NCBI RefSeq assembly: GCF_018141405.1
Contig: NZ_CP058648.1
Location: forward strand, 2,185,001-2,249,000
Length of the DNA stretch: 64,000 bases
Source: Serpentinicella alkaliphila
Lineage (GTDB): Bacteria; Bacillota; Clostridia; Peptostreptococcales; Natronincolaceae
Direction of reading: 5' to 3'
Shown here one piece after another: positions 36,732-45,960 of this stretch (positions are counted from its first letter, which is position 1; each line of letters starts with the position of its first letter). The notes under the pieces were generated by a model. The model was not told where the DNA came from. It saw nothing but the letters and a program-made list of their open reading frames with translations, and made no database searches. The translations under genes were made by a program, and so were the position numbers.

Positions 36732-37477
36732 TAATTAAAATTCTAACTCTATTTCCTGAAATGTTCTATGGATTTTTAGAATCTAGCATTATTAAAAGAG
36801 CCCAGGAAAATGGATTACTAGAAGTTGAATATATAAATATAAGAGATTATGCAAGCAATAAGCATAAAAAAGTTGATGATTATCCCTATGGTGGTGGAGC
36901 TGGTATGGTAATGACACCTCAGCCCATATTTGATGCTTACGAATATGCCATTAAAGATTTTGATAAGGGTGTTAAAGCAAGAACGATTTACTTAACTCCA
37001 AAGGGTACAACATTTAATCAGAAAATTGCAGTGGATTTTTCGGCAGAGAAGCAACTGGTATTTATTTGCGGTCATTATGAAGGAATTGACCAAAGGGTAA
37101 TAGACACTATTGTTACGGATGAAATATCAATAGGAGATTTTGTTCTAACAGGTGGAGAGCTACCTACAGCCATAATGATTGATGCAATAACTAGATTACT
37201 TCCAGGAGTTTTAGGTAGTACTGAAAGTTATGAAGACGAATCCTTTTACTCAGGCCTACTTGAGTACCCACATTATACAAGACCTGAGGATTATAATGGA
37301 TTAAAAGTCCCTAAGGTTCTTTTGTCAGGTAATCACAAGGAGATAGATAGATGGAGAAGAAAATCTTCATTAGAAATTACTCTTCAGAGAAGACCTGATT
37401 TAATAGATGAAAGTAAGCTTACTAAATTAGATAAAAAGTTAATTAATGAGATCAACAATGAAAGACAACTTAAATAG
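36728..37477 (+). CDS. trmD: tRNA (guanine37-N1)-methyltransferase TrmD
   Basis: TrmD methylates G37 of tRNAs to prevent frameshifting. 249 residues with the SPOUT knot: PYGGGAGMVMTPQP, ICGHYEGIDQRV and SIGDFVLTGGELPTAIMID. It overlaps rimM by four bases. rplS follows after its own promoter. Confidence 0.97.
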   Translation: MIIKILTLFPEMFYGFLESSIIKRAQENGLLEVEYINIRDYASNKHKKVDDYPYGGGAGMVMTPQPIFDAYEYAIKDFDKGVKARTIYLTPKGTTFNQKIAVDFSAEKQLVFICGHYEGIDQRVIDTIVTDEISIGDFVLTGGELPTAIMIDAITRLLPGVLGSTESYEDESFYSGLLEYPHYTRPEDYNGLKVPKVLLSGNHKEIDRWRRKSSLEITLQRRPDLIDESKLTKLDKKLINEINNERQLK

Positions 37478-37497
37478 TCTATTCCCTAATATTTATA

Positions 37498-37526
37498 TTG
37501 AACTATAAAGTTAGGTGTGATATAAT
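37498..37526 (+). promoter_or_regulatory. rplS promoter with extended -10
   Basis: TTGAAC (37498-37503), 17-base spacer, TATAAT (37521-37526) preceded by TGA. It gives rplS a promoter separate from trmD, with a leader of about 65 bases. Confidence 0.75.
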
Positions 37527-37540
37527 TACAAAGGTATTAT

Positions 37541-37597
37541 GGGCGGTCCTCTGTGAAAGAAGTCATAAGAACGTCTAAGAAGGAAGGAGGGACTCAA
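37541..37597 (+). promoter_or_regulatory. rplS mRNA leader, candidate L19 autoregulatory structure
   Basis: In the leader, GTCCTC (37546-37551) can pair with GAGG/GGAC within GGAGGGAC (37586-37593), which is the rplS Shine-Dalgarno sequence. This would hide the ribosome-binding site. An L19 leader family is known in Firmicutes; whether this is a member needs a covariance-model search. Confidence 0.4.
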
Positions 37598-37945
37598 ATG
37601 GATATTATACAAGCTATTAATAATGAGCAATTAAAAACTGTTGTTGAATTTAATACTGGTGATACTGTAAAGGTACACGTTAGAATTAAAGAGGGTAACA
37701 GAGAAAGAGTTCAGGTTTTTGAAGGCATTGTTATTAAAAGACAAGGCGGAGGAATTGCAGAAACATTTACAGTAAGAAGAATTTCTTACGGAGTAGGTGT
37801 AGAAAGAACATTCCCAGTTCATTCTCCTAAAATAGAAAAAATTGAAGTAATTAAACGTGGAAAAGTTAGAAGAGCTAAATTATTCTATCTTCGTGACAGA
37901 ATTGGTAAAGCAGCGTTTAAAATTAAAGAAAGAAAGAATTACTAA
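37598..37945 (+). CDS. rplS: 50S ribosomal protein L19
   Basis: A 115-residue L19 ([47 protein letters not shown]). The ATG at 37598 follows AAGGAGGG; a longer frame from 37553 lies in the leader and would start upstream of that site. It ends at a strong terminator. Confidence 0.97.
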   Translation: MDIIQAINNEQLKTVVEFNTGDTVKVHVRIKEGNRERVQVFEGIVIKRQGGGIAETFTVRRISYGVGVERTFPVHSPKIEKIEVIKRGKVRRAKLFYLRDRIGKAAFKIKERKNY

Positions 37946-37948
37946 GAA

Positions 37949-37978
37949 AAAGGGACTGAATGCAGTCCCTTTATTATT
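37949..37978 (+). terminator. Terminator after rplS
   Basis: AAAGGGACTG / CAGTCCCTTT (10 bp) with loop AATG, then TTATTATT. Confidence 0.88.
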
Positions 37979-38039
37979 ATATATTAATCTCTAATGGATA
38001 ATAATATATAATAATTATAAGCAGTAAGGAGTGGTAATA

Positions 38040-38897
38040 TTGAATATAAATTGGTACCCGGGTCATATGAAGAAAACAAAGGACCTACTAAAGTCTCAGC
38101 TAAAGCTAGTAGATATAGTTATAGAGCTTTTGGATGCTAGAATACCCCTGAGTAGCAAAAATCCAAGTATAGATGAAATTATAGGAAATAAGCCGAAATT
38201 AATAGTGTTAAATAAAATTGATTTAGCCCATGACGGAGAAACTAGAAGATGGGAGAATTACTATAAAAGTCAGGGATTTAATGCTATACCAGTAAATACT
38301 ATGACTGGGGCAGGCGTGCGAGAAATTATGAATGAGGCTCAAAATATTACCCAGGAAAAAATGGATAATTTAAAGAAAAAGGGAATAATTAATAGACCAA
38401 TAAGATTGATGATAGTTGGGATACCTAATGTAGGTAAGTCTTCAATAATAAATAGATTAGCAGGTAAAAAAAGCGCTAAAACTGGGGATCGCCCTGGAGT
38501 TACTAAAGGTAAGCAATGGATTAGACTTAGAGGAAATATGGAGCTTCTTGATACTCCTGGTATATTATGGCCTAAATTTGAGGATGAAGAAGTGGCGCTT
38601 AACTTAGCCTTTACTGGAGCTATTAAGGATGAAATAATGGATACGGAGACTTTAGCATATAGATTAGTCCAAAGATTATATAATAAGTACGAAACTAATT
38701 TTGTAGAAAGATACAACATAGATAGGAATATTGAGGATCCATTAGAGGTAATGAATGCAATAGCAATAAATAGAGGTTGTATATTGAGCAAGAAGGAAAT
38801 TGATTATGATAGAGTGTCTAATTTAATATTAGATGAGTTTAGAGCTGGTAAGCTCGGAAAGATTACTTTAGAGTCACCCATTAATGAGGGGGAGTAG
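38040..38897 (+). CDS. rbgA: Ribosome biogenesis GTPase RbgA (YlqF)
   Basis: RbgA is needed for late 50S assembly. It is a circularly permuted GTPase: NKID (G4) near residue 58 comes before GIPNVGKSS (G1) near 128, DRPGVTKG and DTPG. The N-terminal INWYPGHMKK is the family hallmark. The TTG at 38040 is preferred, since AAGGAG (38025-38030) is nine bases upstream; the GTG at 38031 would abut it. rnhB follows directly. Confidence 0.95.
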   Translation: MNINWYPGHMKKTKDLLKSQLKLVDIVIELLDARIPLSSKNPSIDEIIGNKPKLIVLNKIDLAHDGETRRWENYYKSQGFNAIPVNTMTGAGVREIMNEAQNITQEKMDNLKKKGIINRPIRLMIVGIPNVGKSSIINRLAGKKSAKTGDRPGVTKGKQWIRLRGNMELLDTPGILWPKFEDEEVALNLAFTGAIKDEIMDTETLAYRLVQRLYNKYETNFVERYNIDRNIEDPLEVMNAIAINRGCILSKKEIDYDRVSNLILDEFRAGKLGKITLESPINEGE

Positions 38898-38898
38898 C

Positions 38899-39513
38899 AT
38901 GGAGCATATAAGTTTTGAAGTTGATCTTTGGGAAAAGGGCTATGAAAATATAGCTTTTTGCGATGAGGTGGGCAGAGGTTGTTTATTTGGACCAGTTTTA
39001 GCTGCGGCGGTTATAATGCCTAAGGGCTTAATTATAGATGGAGTTAAGGATTCTAAAAAGTTAACCCATAAAAAAAGAGAAGAGCTTTATGAAATAATAA
39101 AGCAGAAGGCAATTGCCATAGGAATTGGGATGGCAGGACCTAAAACCATAGATGAAATTAATATAAAAAAAGCAACAAGACTAGCTATGAAAAAAGCAGT
39201 TCTAAGTTTAAAGACAATGGAGAAGGAACTGATTACTCCAGATTTCATATTAATAGATGCAGAGGAGATAGATGTAAATATACCTCAACAGGCCTTAATA
39301 AAGGGTGAAGACTTATCCCATGGTATAGCGGCTGCATCTATAGTAGCAAAGGTAATAAGGGACAGAATGTGTATTGAATGGGATGAAAAGTATCCAGAGT
39401 ATGGGATCGGTCAGCATAAGGGATATGGGACCCAAAAGCATAAGGAGGCCCTTTTGAAATATGGCTCCTCTGATTTACATAGAAAATCATTTTTAAAAAA
39501 AATAATACCATAA
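38899..39513 (+). CDS. rnhB: Ribonuclease HII
   Basis: RNase HII removes ribonucleotides from DNA. About 204 residues with the catalytic FCDEVGRGCLFGP, GVKDSKKLTHKKR and FILIDAEEID (acidic residues) and AAASIVAKVIRDR. The ATG at 38899 follows GAGGGGGA (38885-38892); the frame is open to 38884 but lacks a site. It forms an operon with rbgA and ends at a two-way terminator. Confidence 0.96.
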   Translation: MEHISFEVDLWEKGYENIAFCDEVGRGCLFGPVLAAAVIMPKGLIIDGVKDSKKLTHKKREELYEIIKQKAIAIGIGMAGPKTIDEINIKKATRLAMKKAVLSLKTMEKELITPDFILIDAEEIDVNIPQQALIKGEDLSHGIAAASIVAKVIRDRMCIEWDEKYPEYGIGQHKGYGTQKHKEALLKYGSSDLHRKSFLKKIIP

Positions 39514-39518
39514 TAATT

Positions 39519-39556
39519 AGAACACCAAAGTTAGTTAACTAAAGGTGTTCTTTTAA
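39519..39556. terminator. Terminator between rnhB and the converging lipoprotein gene
   Basis: AGAACACC pairs with GGTGTTCT; the loop contains the inner palindrome TTAGTTAACTAA. TTTTAATTT follows on the + strand, and the - strand gene stops just beyond. Confidence 0.82.
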
Positions 39557-39557
39557 T

Positions 39558-40145
39558 TTACTTTGCTAGATATTGATTTGTATCGGTAAAATAAAAATTG
39601 TCTATAATTTTGTTAACTCTAGGTATAAAACCTTCCTCAAATTCACCTGGGGAACTAATTAGCATAGTTATATAAGTACCCTCCCGTTCAATAAGTATAC
39701 CATATAATCCATTTAAACCTTTGTACTCTTCTAGTGACCAAGAATAGATTTTATTAAAATCATCTACTTTTTTGAAATTGCCTTCAATAAATGGATCCGG
39801 CCTTTCTATACTTTCAGAATAGAAAGACAGTTTAAGATAAACATTTTCATTTTTAATACCCCCGTAATTAGCGAAAAAACAGTAATAATCATCCATGCCC
39901 TTGCTTTCTGTATGGATTAAAAGGTCCTCTGGAACGTAGGTTAGAAAATTCTTATGACTATAAATATTTAAAGTGATTAGTTCTTCCATACCTTCAATAA
40001 AAATATTCTCTTCTATAGTTGACATCCAACGGTTTTCTCCTGTATTATCTTGTTCATTATTATCTACAGAATTGTCAATCTTAGGACTGCATGCTACCAT
40101 AGCAATGGTAGAAAATATAATTAGCATACATAATAGTCTTTTCAT
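39558..40145 (-). CDS. Lipoprotein of unknown function
   Basis: A 195-residue secreted lipoprotein: signal MKRLLCMLIIFSTIAMVACS with lipobox Cys19, then a low-complexity Asp/Asn-rich linker (about 22-38) and a soluble domain with many aromatic residues. I recognise no family. AGGAGG precedes the ATG. It stands alone, facing rnhB, at the start of an accessory insert between rnhB and dprA. Confidence 0.75.
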   Translation of the reverse strand: MKRLLCMLIIFSTIAMVACSPKIDNSVDNNEQDNTGENRWMSTIEENIFIEGMEELITLNIYSHKNFLTYVPEDLLIHTESKGMDDYYCFFANYGGIKNENVYLKLSFYSESIERPDPFIEGNFKKVDDFNKIYSWSLEEYKGLNGLYGILIEREGTYITMLISSPGEFEEGFIPRVNKIIDNFYFTDTNQYLAK

Positions 40146-40342
40146 TGATTTTACCTCCTTAAATACATATTATTCTTATAATAATTTGACGAAGGTGAAC
40201 TTAATAAGTTTACAAAAACAATAAGATTTTATACTTTCTATATACAGAACTTGATATGGGGAATAAAGGCACTGGCATTGCATATTACTATTAGTATTAA
40301 AGATATATTTAATTATTTAAATCATAAGAAATGGAGGCATTT

Positions 40343-41008
40343 ATGGCATTTAATGTATCTGATAAATATGGAAATCATATTGGAATAACATATAAGAAAT
40401 ACCCTAAATCATAGACAGGTTAGGGAGTTTATTGCTTTGAGTCATGGTTGTAGAAACCTTTTTGGTAAAATAAAAGAAGATAAATTAACAAAGATATTAA
40501 AAGAAATTTGGAGAAATAGCTATTCGAATTTAAGTAGTTATAATGAAAGTCTGCTTTTAAGGCTATTATTAATAGAAAGGAAATTAGATTTTTTTGAATA
40601 TATTATTTTAGATAATACTCATTTTAAAGGTTACATATTATTAGACATTGAAAAATTAAAATTCGATAATGAATATACAATTATCCTTGATGATGAGTTA
40701 GACTATATTAATGAAGCATACGAGTTTTCCTATTCCTTACCTGTAATCTTTAAAGTTACAGAGATACCTAGGGTGCATATAAGTGAAATGGGTTTAGGAG
40801 AGGGACTATTAATGGGTGATTTAGCTGATTTAGGGGGGAGAAATCATACTCACAGTACATACCTGAATATAAAGTCTGGAAATGTAGAATTAACAATGTA
40901 TTCTCACTACACATTTATGCACAAAAGGATATGGTTATTCAACTGTATTTAGATGGTGAAAAGATAAAAGCTCTGCTTTGTGGTGGTGTTATATATGCTA
41001 TATCTTAA
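40343..41008 (+). pseudogene. Degraded gene of unknown function with two frameshifts
   Basis: An ATG after ATGGAGG gives MAFNVSDKYGNHIGITYKK and stops at once. The next frame, open from about 40400, holds LNHRQVREFIALSHGCRNLF and continues for about 170 codons to 40952. A third frame then gives QKDMVIQLYLDGEKIKALL and stops at 41008. Joined, they would encode about 220 residues. The breaks near 40405 and 40920 mean it is not translated as one protein. I do not recognise the family. Confidence 0.6.
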
Positions 41009-41024
41009 AATAATATAGATAGAT

Positions 41025-41070
41025 AAAGGCAAATACAAAATTATTAGAAATTGAGTATTTGCCTTTATAA
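41025..41070. terminator. Terminator between the pseudogene and the aminomutase gene
   Basis: A 12-bp stem AAAGGCAAATAC / GTATTTGCCTTT encloses an 18-base loop. It can serve transcripts from both sides, ending the - strand aminomutase message just after its stop. Confidence 0.7.
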
Positions 41071-41077
41071 GTAAATA

Positions 41078-42352
41078 CTATTTTAATAAATTTTCAATGG
41101 GTTCCGTTGGATGGTTAGGGTAGTCTAATACTTCACCTTCCCAAGTTCTAATTTTAATAGTATTTTTACCTCTAGAAACTAAATATTGTGGTAAAATAGG
41201 GGTTTTACCCTTACCACCAGGTGCATTAATAATATAAGTAGGAATGGCCATACCTGATGTATATCCTCTTAAATATTCCATTATTTCTATACCGTCATCA
41301 ACGGATGTGTTAAAGTGAGTTGTACCTACAACATGTTTAGCATGGAAAATATAATATGGTCGTACACGACATTTGAGTAGGAGATGATTAAGTAAACGCA
41401 TAATGTATTTATCATTATTCACTCCATTAAGTAGGACAGCTTGATTTCCTATAGGTACACCAGCGTTTGCCAGTTTTTCGCAAGCTTTTTTAGATTCCTT
41501 AGTAATTTCTACCGGATGGTTGAAATGGGTATTTATATAGATTGGTGCATATTTTTTTAAGATATTTATAAGATTATCAGTGATTCGTTGAGGAACAGTA
41601 ACTAAAGTTCTTGTCCCAAGTCTAATATAATCAACTGAGGGAATTGAGTAAAGCTCGCCTAATAACCAATCTAATATTTCATCAGATAAGGTTAAGGAGT
41701 CTCCACCTGTAATTAAAACGTCTCGAATTTCTGGGTTATTTCTAACATAATCGATAGATTCCTGTAATTTTTCTTTGGATCTATGTAAATCCTGGCTTCC
41801 AATATTTCTTCTTCTTTGACAGTGTCTACAATACATGGCACATTCATTTGTTACATTTATAATGAGTCGATCAGGATATCTTCTAGTTATACATCCTGCG
41901 GGATTAGTAAATTCTTCACCCATAGGGTCTGTATCGCCATCATTTGTTTGAATTTCAACGATATTTGGAATTGACATGAGTTTTATTGGGCAATATTCAT
42001 TTTCATCATCAATTAAAGAAGCATAATAGGGAGATATAGACCATCTGAAGCTACTTTCAACTTCTTTAATTTGGCGTACTTCTCTATCCGTTAACTTTAT
42101 AATTTTTGACATAGTTTCAACATCTGAAATTCTATTGTTAAGTTGCCACTCCCAATCATTCCAATTATCTTCAGTTGCATTAAAGATTTTAAGAATCGAT
42201 TGTTTCTTTTTTTCGACTTCTATTTGTCTTTCAGGATTTAAACCATTAGGAATAGAATCCTTTACATCCAAATAATCTTTAATTCTTGACTTAAGTGTAG
42301 CTGCCCTTTCTAAGGATATTTGTCGACTTTTCGATAGCTGGCTATTGTTCAT
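41078..42352 (-). CDS. eam: Glutamate 2,3-aminomutase (radical SAM, PLP)
   Basis: A 424-residue radical SAM, PLP-dependent aminomutase. The iron-sulfur motif is CAMYCRHC (CxxxCxxC), followed by the family GGDSLTLSDE; NAPGGKGKTP is the PLP-lysine region. In lysine 2,3-aminomutase two Asp (293 and 330, C. subterminale numbering) hold the lysine side chain; here the aligned residues are Lys (HAKHVVG) and Asn (IINAPGG). That Lys/Asn pair is the signature reported for glutamate 2,3-aminomutase, which makes beta-glutamate, an osmolyte. GGGAGG precedes the ATG. It is divergent from dprA and has no ablB partner beside it, which further disfavours N-acetyl-beta-lysine synthesis. Confidence 0.85.
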   Translation of the reverse strand: MNNSQLSKSRQISLERAATLKSRIKDYLDVKDSIPNGLNPERQIEVEKKKQSILKIFNATEDNWNDWEWQLNNRISDVETMSKIIKLTDREVRQIKEVESSFRWSISPYYASLIDDENEYCPIKLMSIPNIVEIQTNDGDTDPMGEEFTNPAGCITRRYPDRLIINVTNECAMYCRHCQRRRNIGSQDLHRSKEKLQESIDYVRNNPEIRDVLITGGDSLTLSDEILDWLLGELYSIPSVDYIRLGTRTLVTVPQRITDNLINILKKYAPIYINTHFNHPVEITKESKKACEKLANAGVPIGNQAVLLNGVNNDKYIMRLLNHLLLKCRVRPYYIFHAKHVVGTTHFNTSVDDGIEIMEYLRGYTSGMAIPTYIINAPGGKGKTPILPQYLVSRGKNTIKIRTWEGEVLDYPNHPTEPIENLLK

Positions 42353-42692
42353 CTTAAAATTCCTCCCTTTAAAGCTTAGGCTTATTAGATTTGTTTATTA
42401 GATTTACTCTAGTAAAAACATAAATAGATTACTCCATTAATGGAGAAAAATAGAAAAGCATTTAAAAGAATCTTTGGGTTAAAAGTTTATCATAGATTAT
42501 AAATATTGTCAAATTCCATGAAATTTCAATAAATGTTATAAAGTTTACTAATAATACAAAATATTTAAAGGGATATGTTGTTTTATATAGAATATTCAGA
42601 AATGTAGTTTAATTTTTAGAGAAAATGTATATAAAACATAATTATATATTCCTATAATAATAAAGCATTTTCTTGTTCTAGGAGGAAGAACA
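42353..42692. other. 340-base divergent promoter region, eam / dprA
   Basis: AT-rich; no gene seen. It should carry promoters for both genes. A 14-bp perfect palindrome CTCCATTAATGGAG lies at 42432-42445, about 80 bases upstream of eam, and could be an operator. Confidence 0.5.
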
Positions 42693-43784
42693 ATGGTAAA
42701 TGAACGAAACTTATTAATATGGTTTTCCCATGTAGGGAATATAAATTATGATGTAATATTAAACTTGAAACAATATTTTGGTAATTTAGAGGAGATTTTA
42801 TTAGCTAATGAAAAGCATATCTATGAAGCCTTAAGCAACAATAGAATAATTGCTGACAAAATAATTAAAAATAGAAGTGAAAAAATAATATTTTCAATAA
42901 TAGAAAGTATAAATAATAAAGACTTTCATATTATTACAATAAATGATAAAGAATATCCTAAAAAACTATGTAATATATATAGACCACCCTATGTGCTATA
43001 TTGTAAGGGCCGGATTATTGAAGATATACCAATGATTGCTGTAGTTGGGTCTAGAAAAGCCTCTGCCTATGGTAGGTGGGCAGCTTACAATTTTTCAAAG
43101 GAACTCGCAGAGTGGGGAGTTAGTATAGTTAGTGGTATGGCTCTTGGCATAGATGCTGAAGGGCATAAAGGAGCAATTGCTGGGGCAGGTACTACTGTAG
43201 CAGTATTAGGATGTGGAATTAATACATGTTATCCTCCAATACATATCTCTTTGATGGATAAAATTATCGAAAGAGGAACCGTACTAAGTGAATACCCACC
43301 AAATGTTTTACCACTTAAACATCATTTTCCAGCGAGGAACAGAATTATCAGTGGACTATCTGATGGAATAATAGTAGTTGAGGCGGCTGAAAAGAGTGGA
43401 TCACTAATAACTGTGGAACATGGTTTAGAGCAAGGCAAAGAGATATTTGCATTACCTGGAAACATTAATAGTAACTATAGTAGTGGAACAAATAAGCTTA
43501 TAAAGGATGGGGCAAAGATATTATTAACTGTGGAGGATGTATTGGAGGAAATTAGAATAAAATTTCCAAACATTAAGAAGGTCGCTAACCAAAAAGATTA
43601 TGGAGAATTAAGTAAAAATGAATTAATGGTGTACAATATAATTAAGGGGCAAATAATGCATTTCGATATAGTTTCTAGAAAAAGTAATCTAAATATAAAT
43701 GAACTAAAGGCAATACTAAAGGTATTAGAAATCAAAGGATATATTAAGCATCTATCTGGAAACATGTTTACAGTAATTGTTTAA
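42693..43784 (+). CDS. dprA: DNA-processing protein DprA
   Basis: DprA loads RecA on incoming single-stranded DNA during transformation. 363 residues: helical N-terminus, Rossmann-like core with VVGSRKASAYGRWAA, SGMALGIDAEGHKGA and FPARNRIISGLSDGIIVVEA, and a C-terminal winged helix (about 300-363). AGGAGGAAG precedes the ATG. It stands just before topA, the usual arrangement. Its function in non-competent clostridia is unclear. Confidence 0.95.
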   Translation: MVNERNLLIWFSHVGNINYDVILNLKQYFGNLEEILLANEKHIYEALSNNRIIADKIIKNRSEKIIFSIIESINNKDFHIITINDKEYPKKLCNIYRPPYVLYCKGRIIEDIPMIAVVGSRKASAYGRWAAYNFSKELAEWGVSIVSGMALGIDAEGHKGAIAGAGTTVAVLGCGINTCYPPIHISLMDKIIERGTVLSEYPPNVLPLKHHFPARNRIISGLSDGIIVVEAAEKSGSLITVEHGLEQGKEIFALPGNINSNYSSGTNKLIKDGAKILLTVEDVLEEIRIKFPNIKKVANQKDYGELSKNELMVYNIIKGQIMHFDIVSRKSNLNINELKAILKVLEIKGYIKHLSGNMFTVIV

Positions 43785-43849
43785 ATTGTTATAATGAATT
43801 TTGTTGTTGTATATTAACAATATTCCATACAAATAATGGAGGTGGCGTA

Positions 43850-45928
43850 ATGGCAAAGTCTCTAGTAATTGTAGAGTCACCTGCTAAAGCTAAAACAATT
43901 AAAAAATTTCTTGGTCCAAATTATACTGTTAAGGCATCAATCGGACATATTATTGATTTGCCTAAGAGTAAGCTTGGTGTTGATATAGATAATAACTTTG
44001 ACCCTCAATATATTACCATTAGAGGAAAAGGAGAAGTTCTTAAGGAAATAAAGGCAGAAGCTAAAAAAGCTAAAAAAGTTTATCTTGCAACGGACCCTGA
44101 TCGTGAAGGTGAGGCTATTTCATGGCATTTATCAAATGCGTTAAATATTAATAGTGAAGAACCATGCCGTATCGAGTTTAATGAAATAACTAAAAACGCA
44201 ATAAAGCATGCAATAAAGCACCCTAGAAAAATCAATATGCATTTAGTTGATGCTCAACAGGCAAGACGTGTACTTGACCGTTTAGTGGGATATAAAATCA
44301 GCCCACTACTTTGGAGAAAAATGAGAAAAGGGCTTAGTGCTGGTAGAGTTCAATCTGTTGCAACTAAGCTAATAAAAGAAAGAGAAGAAGAGATAAAAGC
44401 ATTTATCCCTGAAGAGTATTGGAGTATTCTAGCTAAATTAAAAACTAATAATGGTGAAAAATTTGAAGGAAAATTTAATCGTGGTCCTGATGGAAGCAAA
44501 GATCTTAGTAATGAAACTGAAGTTAACTCAATTTTAAGCCTTCTTAAGAAAAAGGAGTTAACTATTACGGATATTAAAGAAACAGAAAAAAAACGTAGTG
44601 CAAATAATCCATTTACTACTAGTACATTGCAACAAGAGGCATCAAATAAACTTGGTTTTTCAACGAAAAAAACCATGTCTGTTGCTCAACAACTATATGA
44701 GGGTGTGGATATAGCAAAGGAAGGCACAGTTGGTTTAATTACATATATAAGAACCGATTCTATTAGATTGTCTGATGAGGCAATAAAAAGCATAAGCCAA
44801 TATATCGAATCTACCTACGGGAAAGAGTACTTAACAAAAACAAAAAAAACTGAGAAAAAAGAGAAGGGTGTACAAGATGCTCATGAGGCCATAAGACCTA
44901 CAGAGGTTCTTAGAGAGCCAGATAAAGTTAAGGATTCCTTAACTAAAGATCAATATAAGCTATACAAATTAATCTGGGAAAGAACTGTAGCTAGTCAAAT
45001 GGCATCAGCAATTTATGATACTGTTTCCATAGAATTACAAGAAAATGATGTTATATTTAAAGCAAGTGGCTCTAGGCTAAAGTTTAAAGGATTTCTTGAG
45101 GTTTACACCTTTGGTAGTGTATCAGAGGATATACTATTACCTAAGCTCAATAAAGGAGATGTGATAAAAATAACATCAATCGAGCCTAATCAACACTTTA
45201 CACAACCACCAGCTAGGTATACAGAAGCATCTTTAGTTAGAACAATGGAAGAATTAGGTATTGGTAGACCTAGTACTTATTCTCCTACAATATCTACTAT
45301 TTTATCGCGAGGGTATGTTGAGAAGGACGGTAAAAGCTTAAGGCCTACGGAACTAGGAATAATAGTTACGGAAATTTTGGATGAATTTTTTCCTGAAGTA
45401 ATAGATGTAAATTTTACAGCAGATTTTGAAAAATATCTAGACAGTGTTGAAGATGGCCAGGGTAATTGGAAGAGCCTAATAAAACACTTTTATAAGGATT
45501 TTGAAGTAATGCTTCAAAAAGCAGAGGAAAATATGGAAGTAATTGATTTAGTTGAAGAGTCTGATGAGGACTGTAATAAATGCAATGCAAAAATGTTAAT
45601 AAAGCATGGGCGTTACGGTAAATTTCTTGCGTGCTCTAATTATCCAGAGTGTACAAATACTAAACCTATTTTAAATAAGATTGGAGTAACCTGTCCTATT
45701 TGTCAAGAGGGTGAGGTAGTGGAGAGAAGATCTAAGAAAGGTAGATTGTTTTACGGTTGTAGTTTGTTTCCTCAATGCCGATTTGTGTCATGGGGTAAGC
45801 CTATAAACGAAAAATGCCCGCAATGTAATAATGTGTTAATTCATAAGGTTAATAAGAAAAGTGAAAAAATTATGTGTAGCAGTAAAGAGTGTAAATACGA
45901 AAGAGAAGTTGTTGGGAGCGAGAGTTAG
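43850..45928 (+). CDS. topA: DNA topoisomerase I
   Basis: Relaxes negative supercoils. 692 residues: TOPRIM domain (VESPAKAKTIKKFLG, then ATDPDREGEAI), central gate with active-site Tyr in LITYIRTDSIRLSD, and three C-terminal zinc-ribbon units (CNKCNAKML...CSNYPEC, CPICQEG...CSLFPQC, CPQCNNV...CSSKEC). GGAGGTGG precedes the ATG. All expected parts are present. Confidence 0.98.
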   Translation: MAKSLVIVESPAKAKTIKKFLGPNYTVKASIGHIIDLPKSKLGVDIDNNFDPQYITIRGKGEVLKEIKAEAKKAKKVYLATDPDREGEAISWHLSNALNINSEEPCRIEFNEITKNAIKHAIKHPRKINMHLVDAQQARRVLDRLVGYKISPLLWRKMRKGLSAGRVQSVATKLIKEREEEIKAFIPEEYWSILAKLKTNNGEKFEGKFNRGPDGSKDLSNETEVNSILSLLKKKELTITDIKETEKKRSANNPFTTSTLQQEASNKLGFSTKKTMSVAQQLYEGVDIAKEGTVGLITYIRTDSIRLSDEAIKSISQYIESTYGKEYLTKTKKTEKKEKGVQDAHEAIRPTEVLREPDKVKDSLTKDQYKLYKLIWERTVASQMASAIYDTVSIELQENDVIFKASGSRLKFKGFLEVYTFGSVSEDILLPKLNKGDVIKITSIEPNQHFTQPPARYTEASLVRTMEELGIGRPSTYSPTISTILSRGYVEKDGKSLRPTELGIIVTEILDEFFPEVIDVNFTADFEKYLDSVEDGQGNWKSLIKHFYKDFEVMLQKAEENMEVIDLVEESDEDCNKCNAKMLIKHGRYGKFLACSNYPECTNTKPILNKIGVTCPICQEGEVVERRSKKGRLFYGCSLFPQCRFVSWGKPINEKCPQCNNVLIHKVNKKSEKIMCSSKECKYEREVVGSES

Positions 45929-45960
45929 TAAAATAATTACTGATCTGGGCGGTGAAATAT

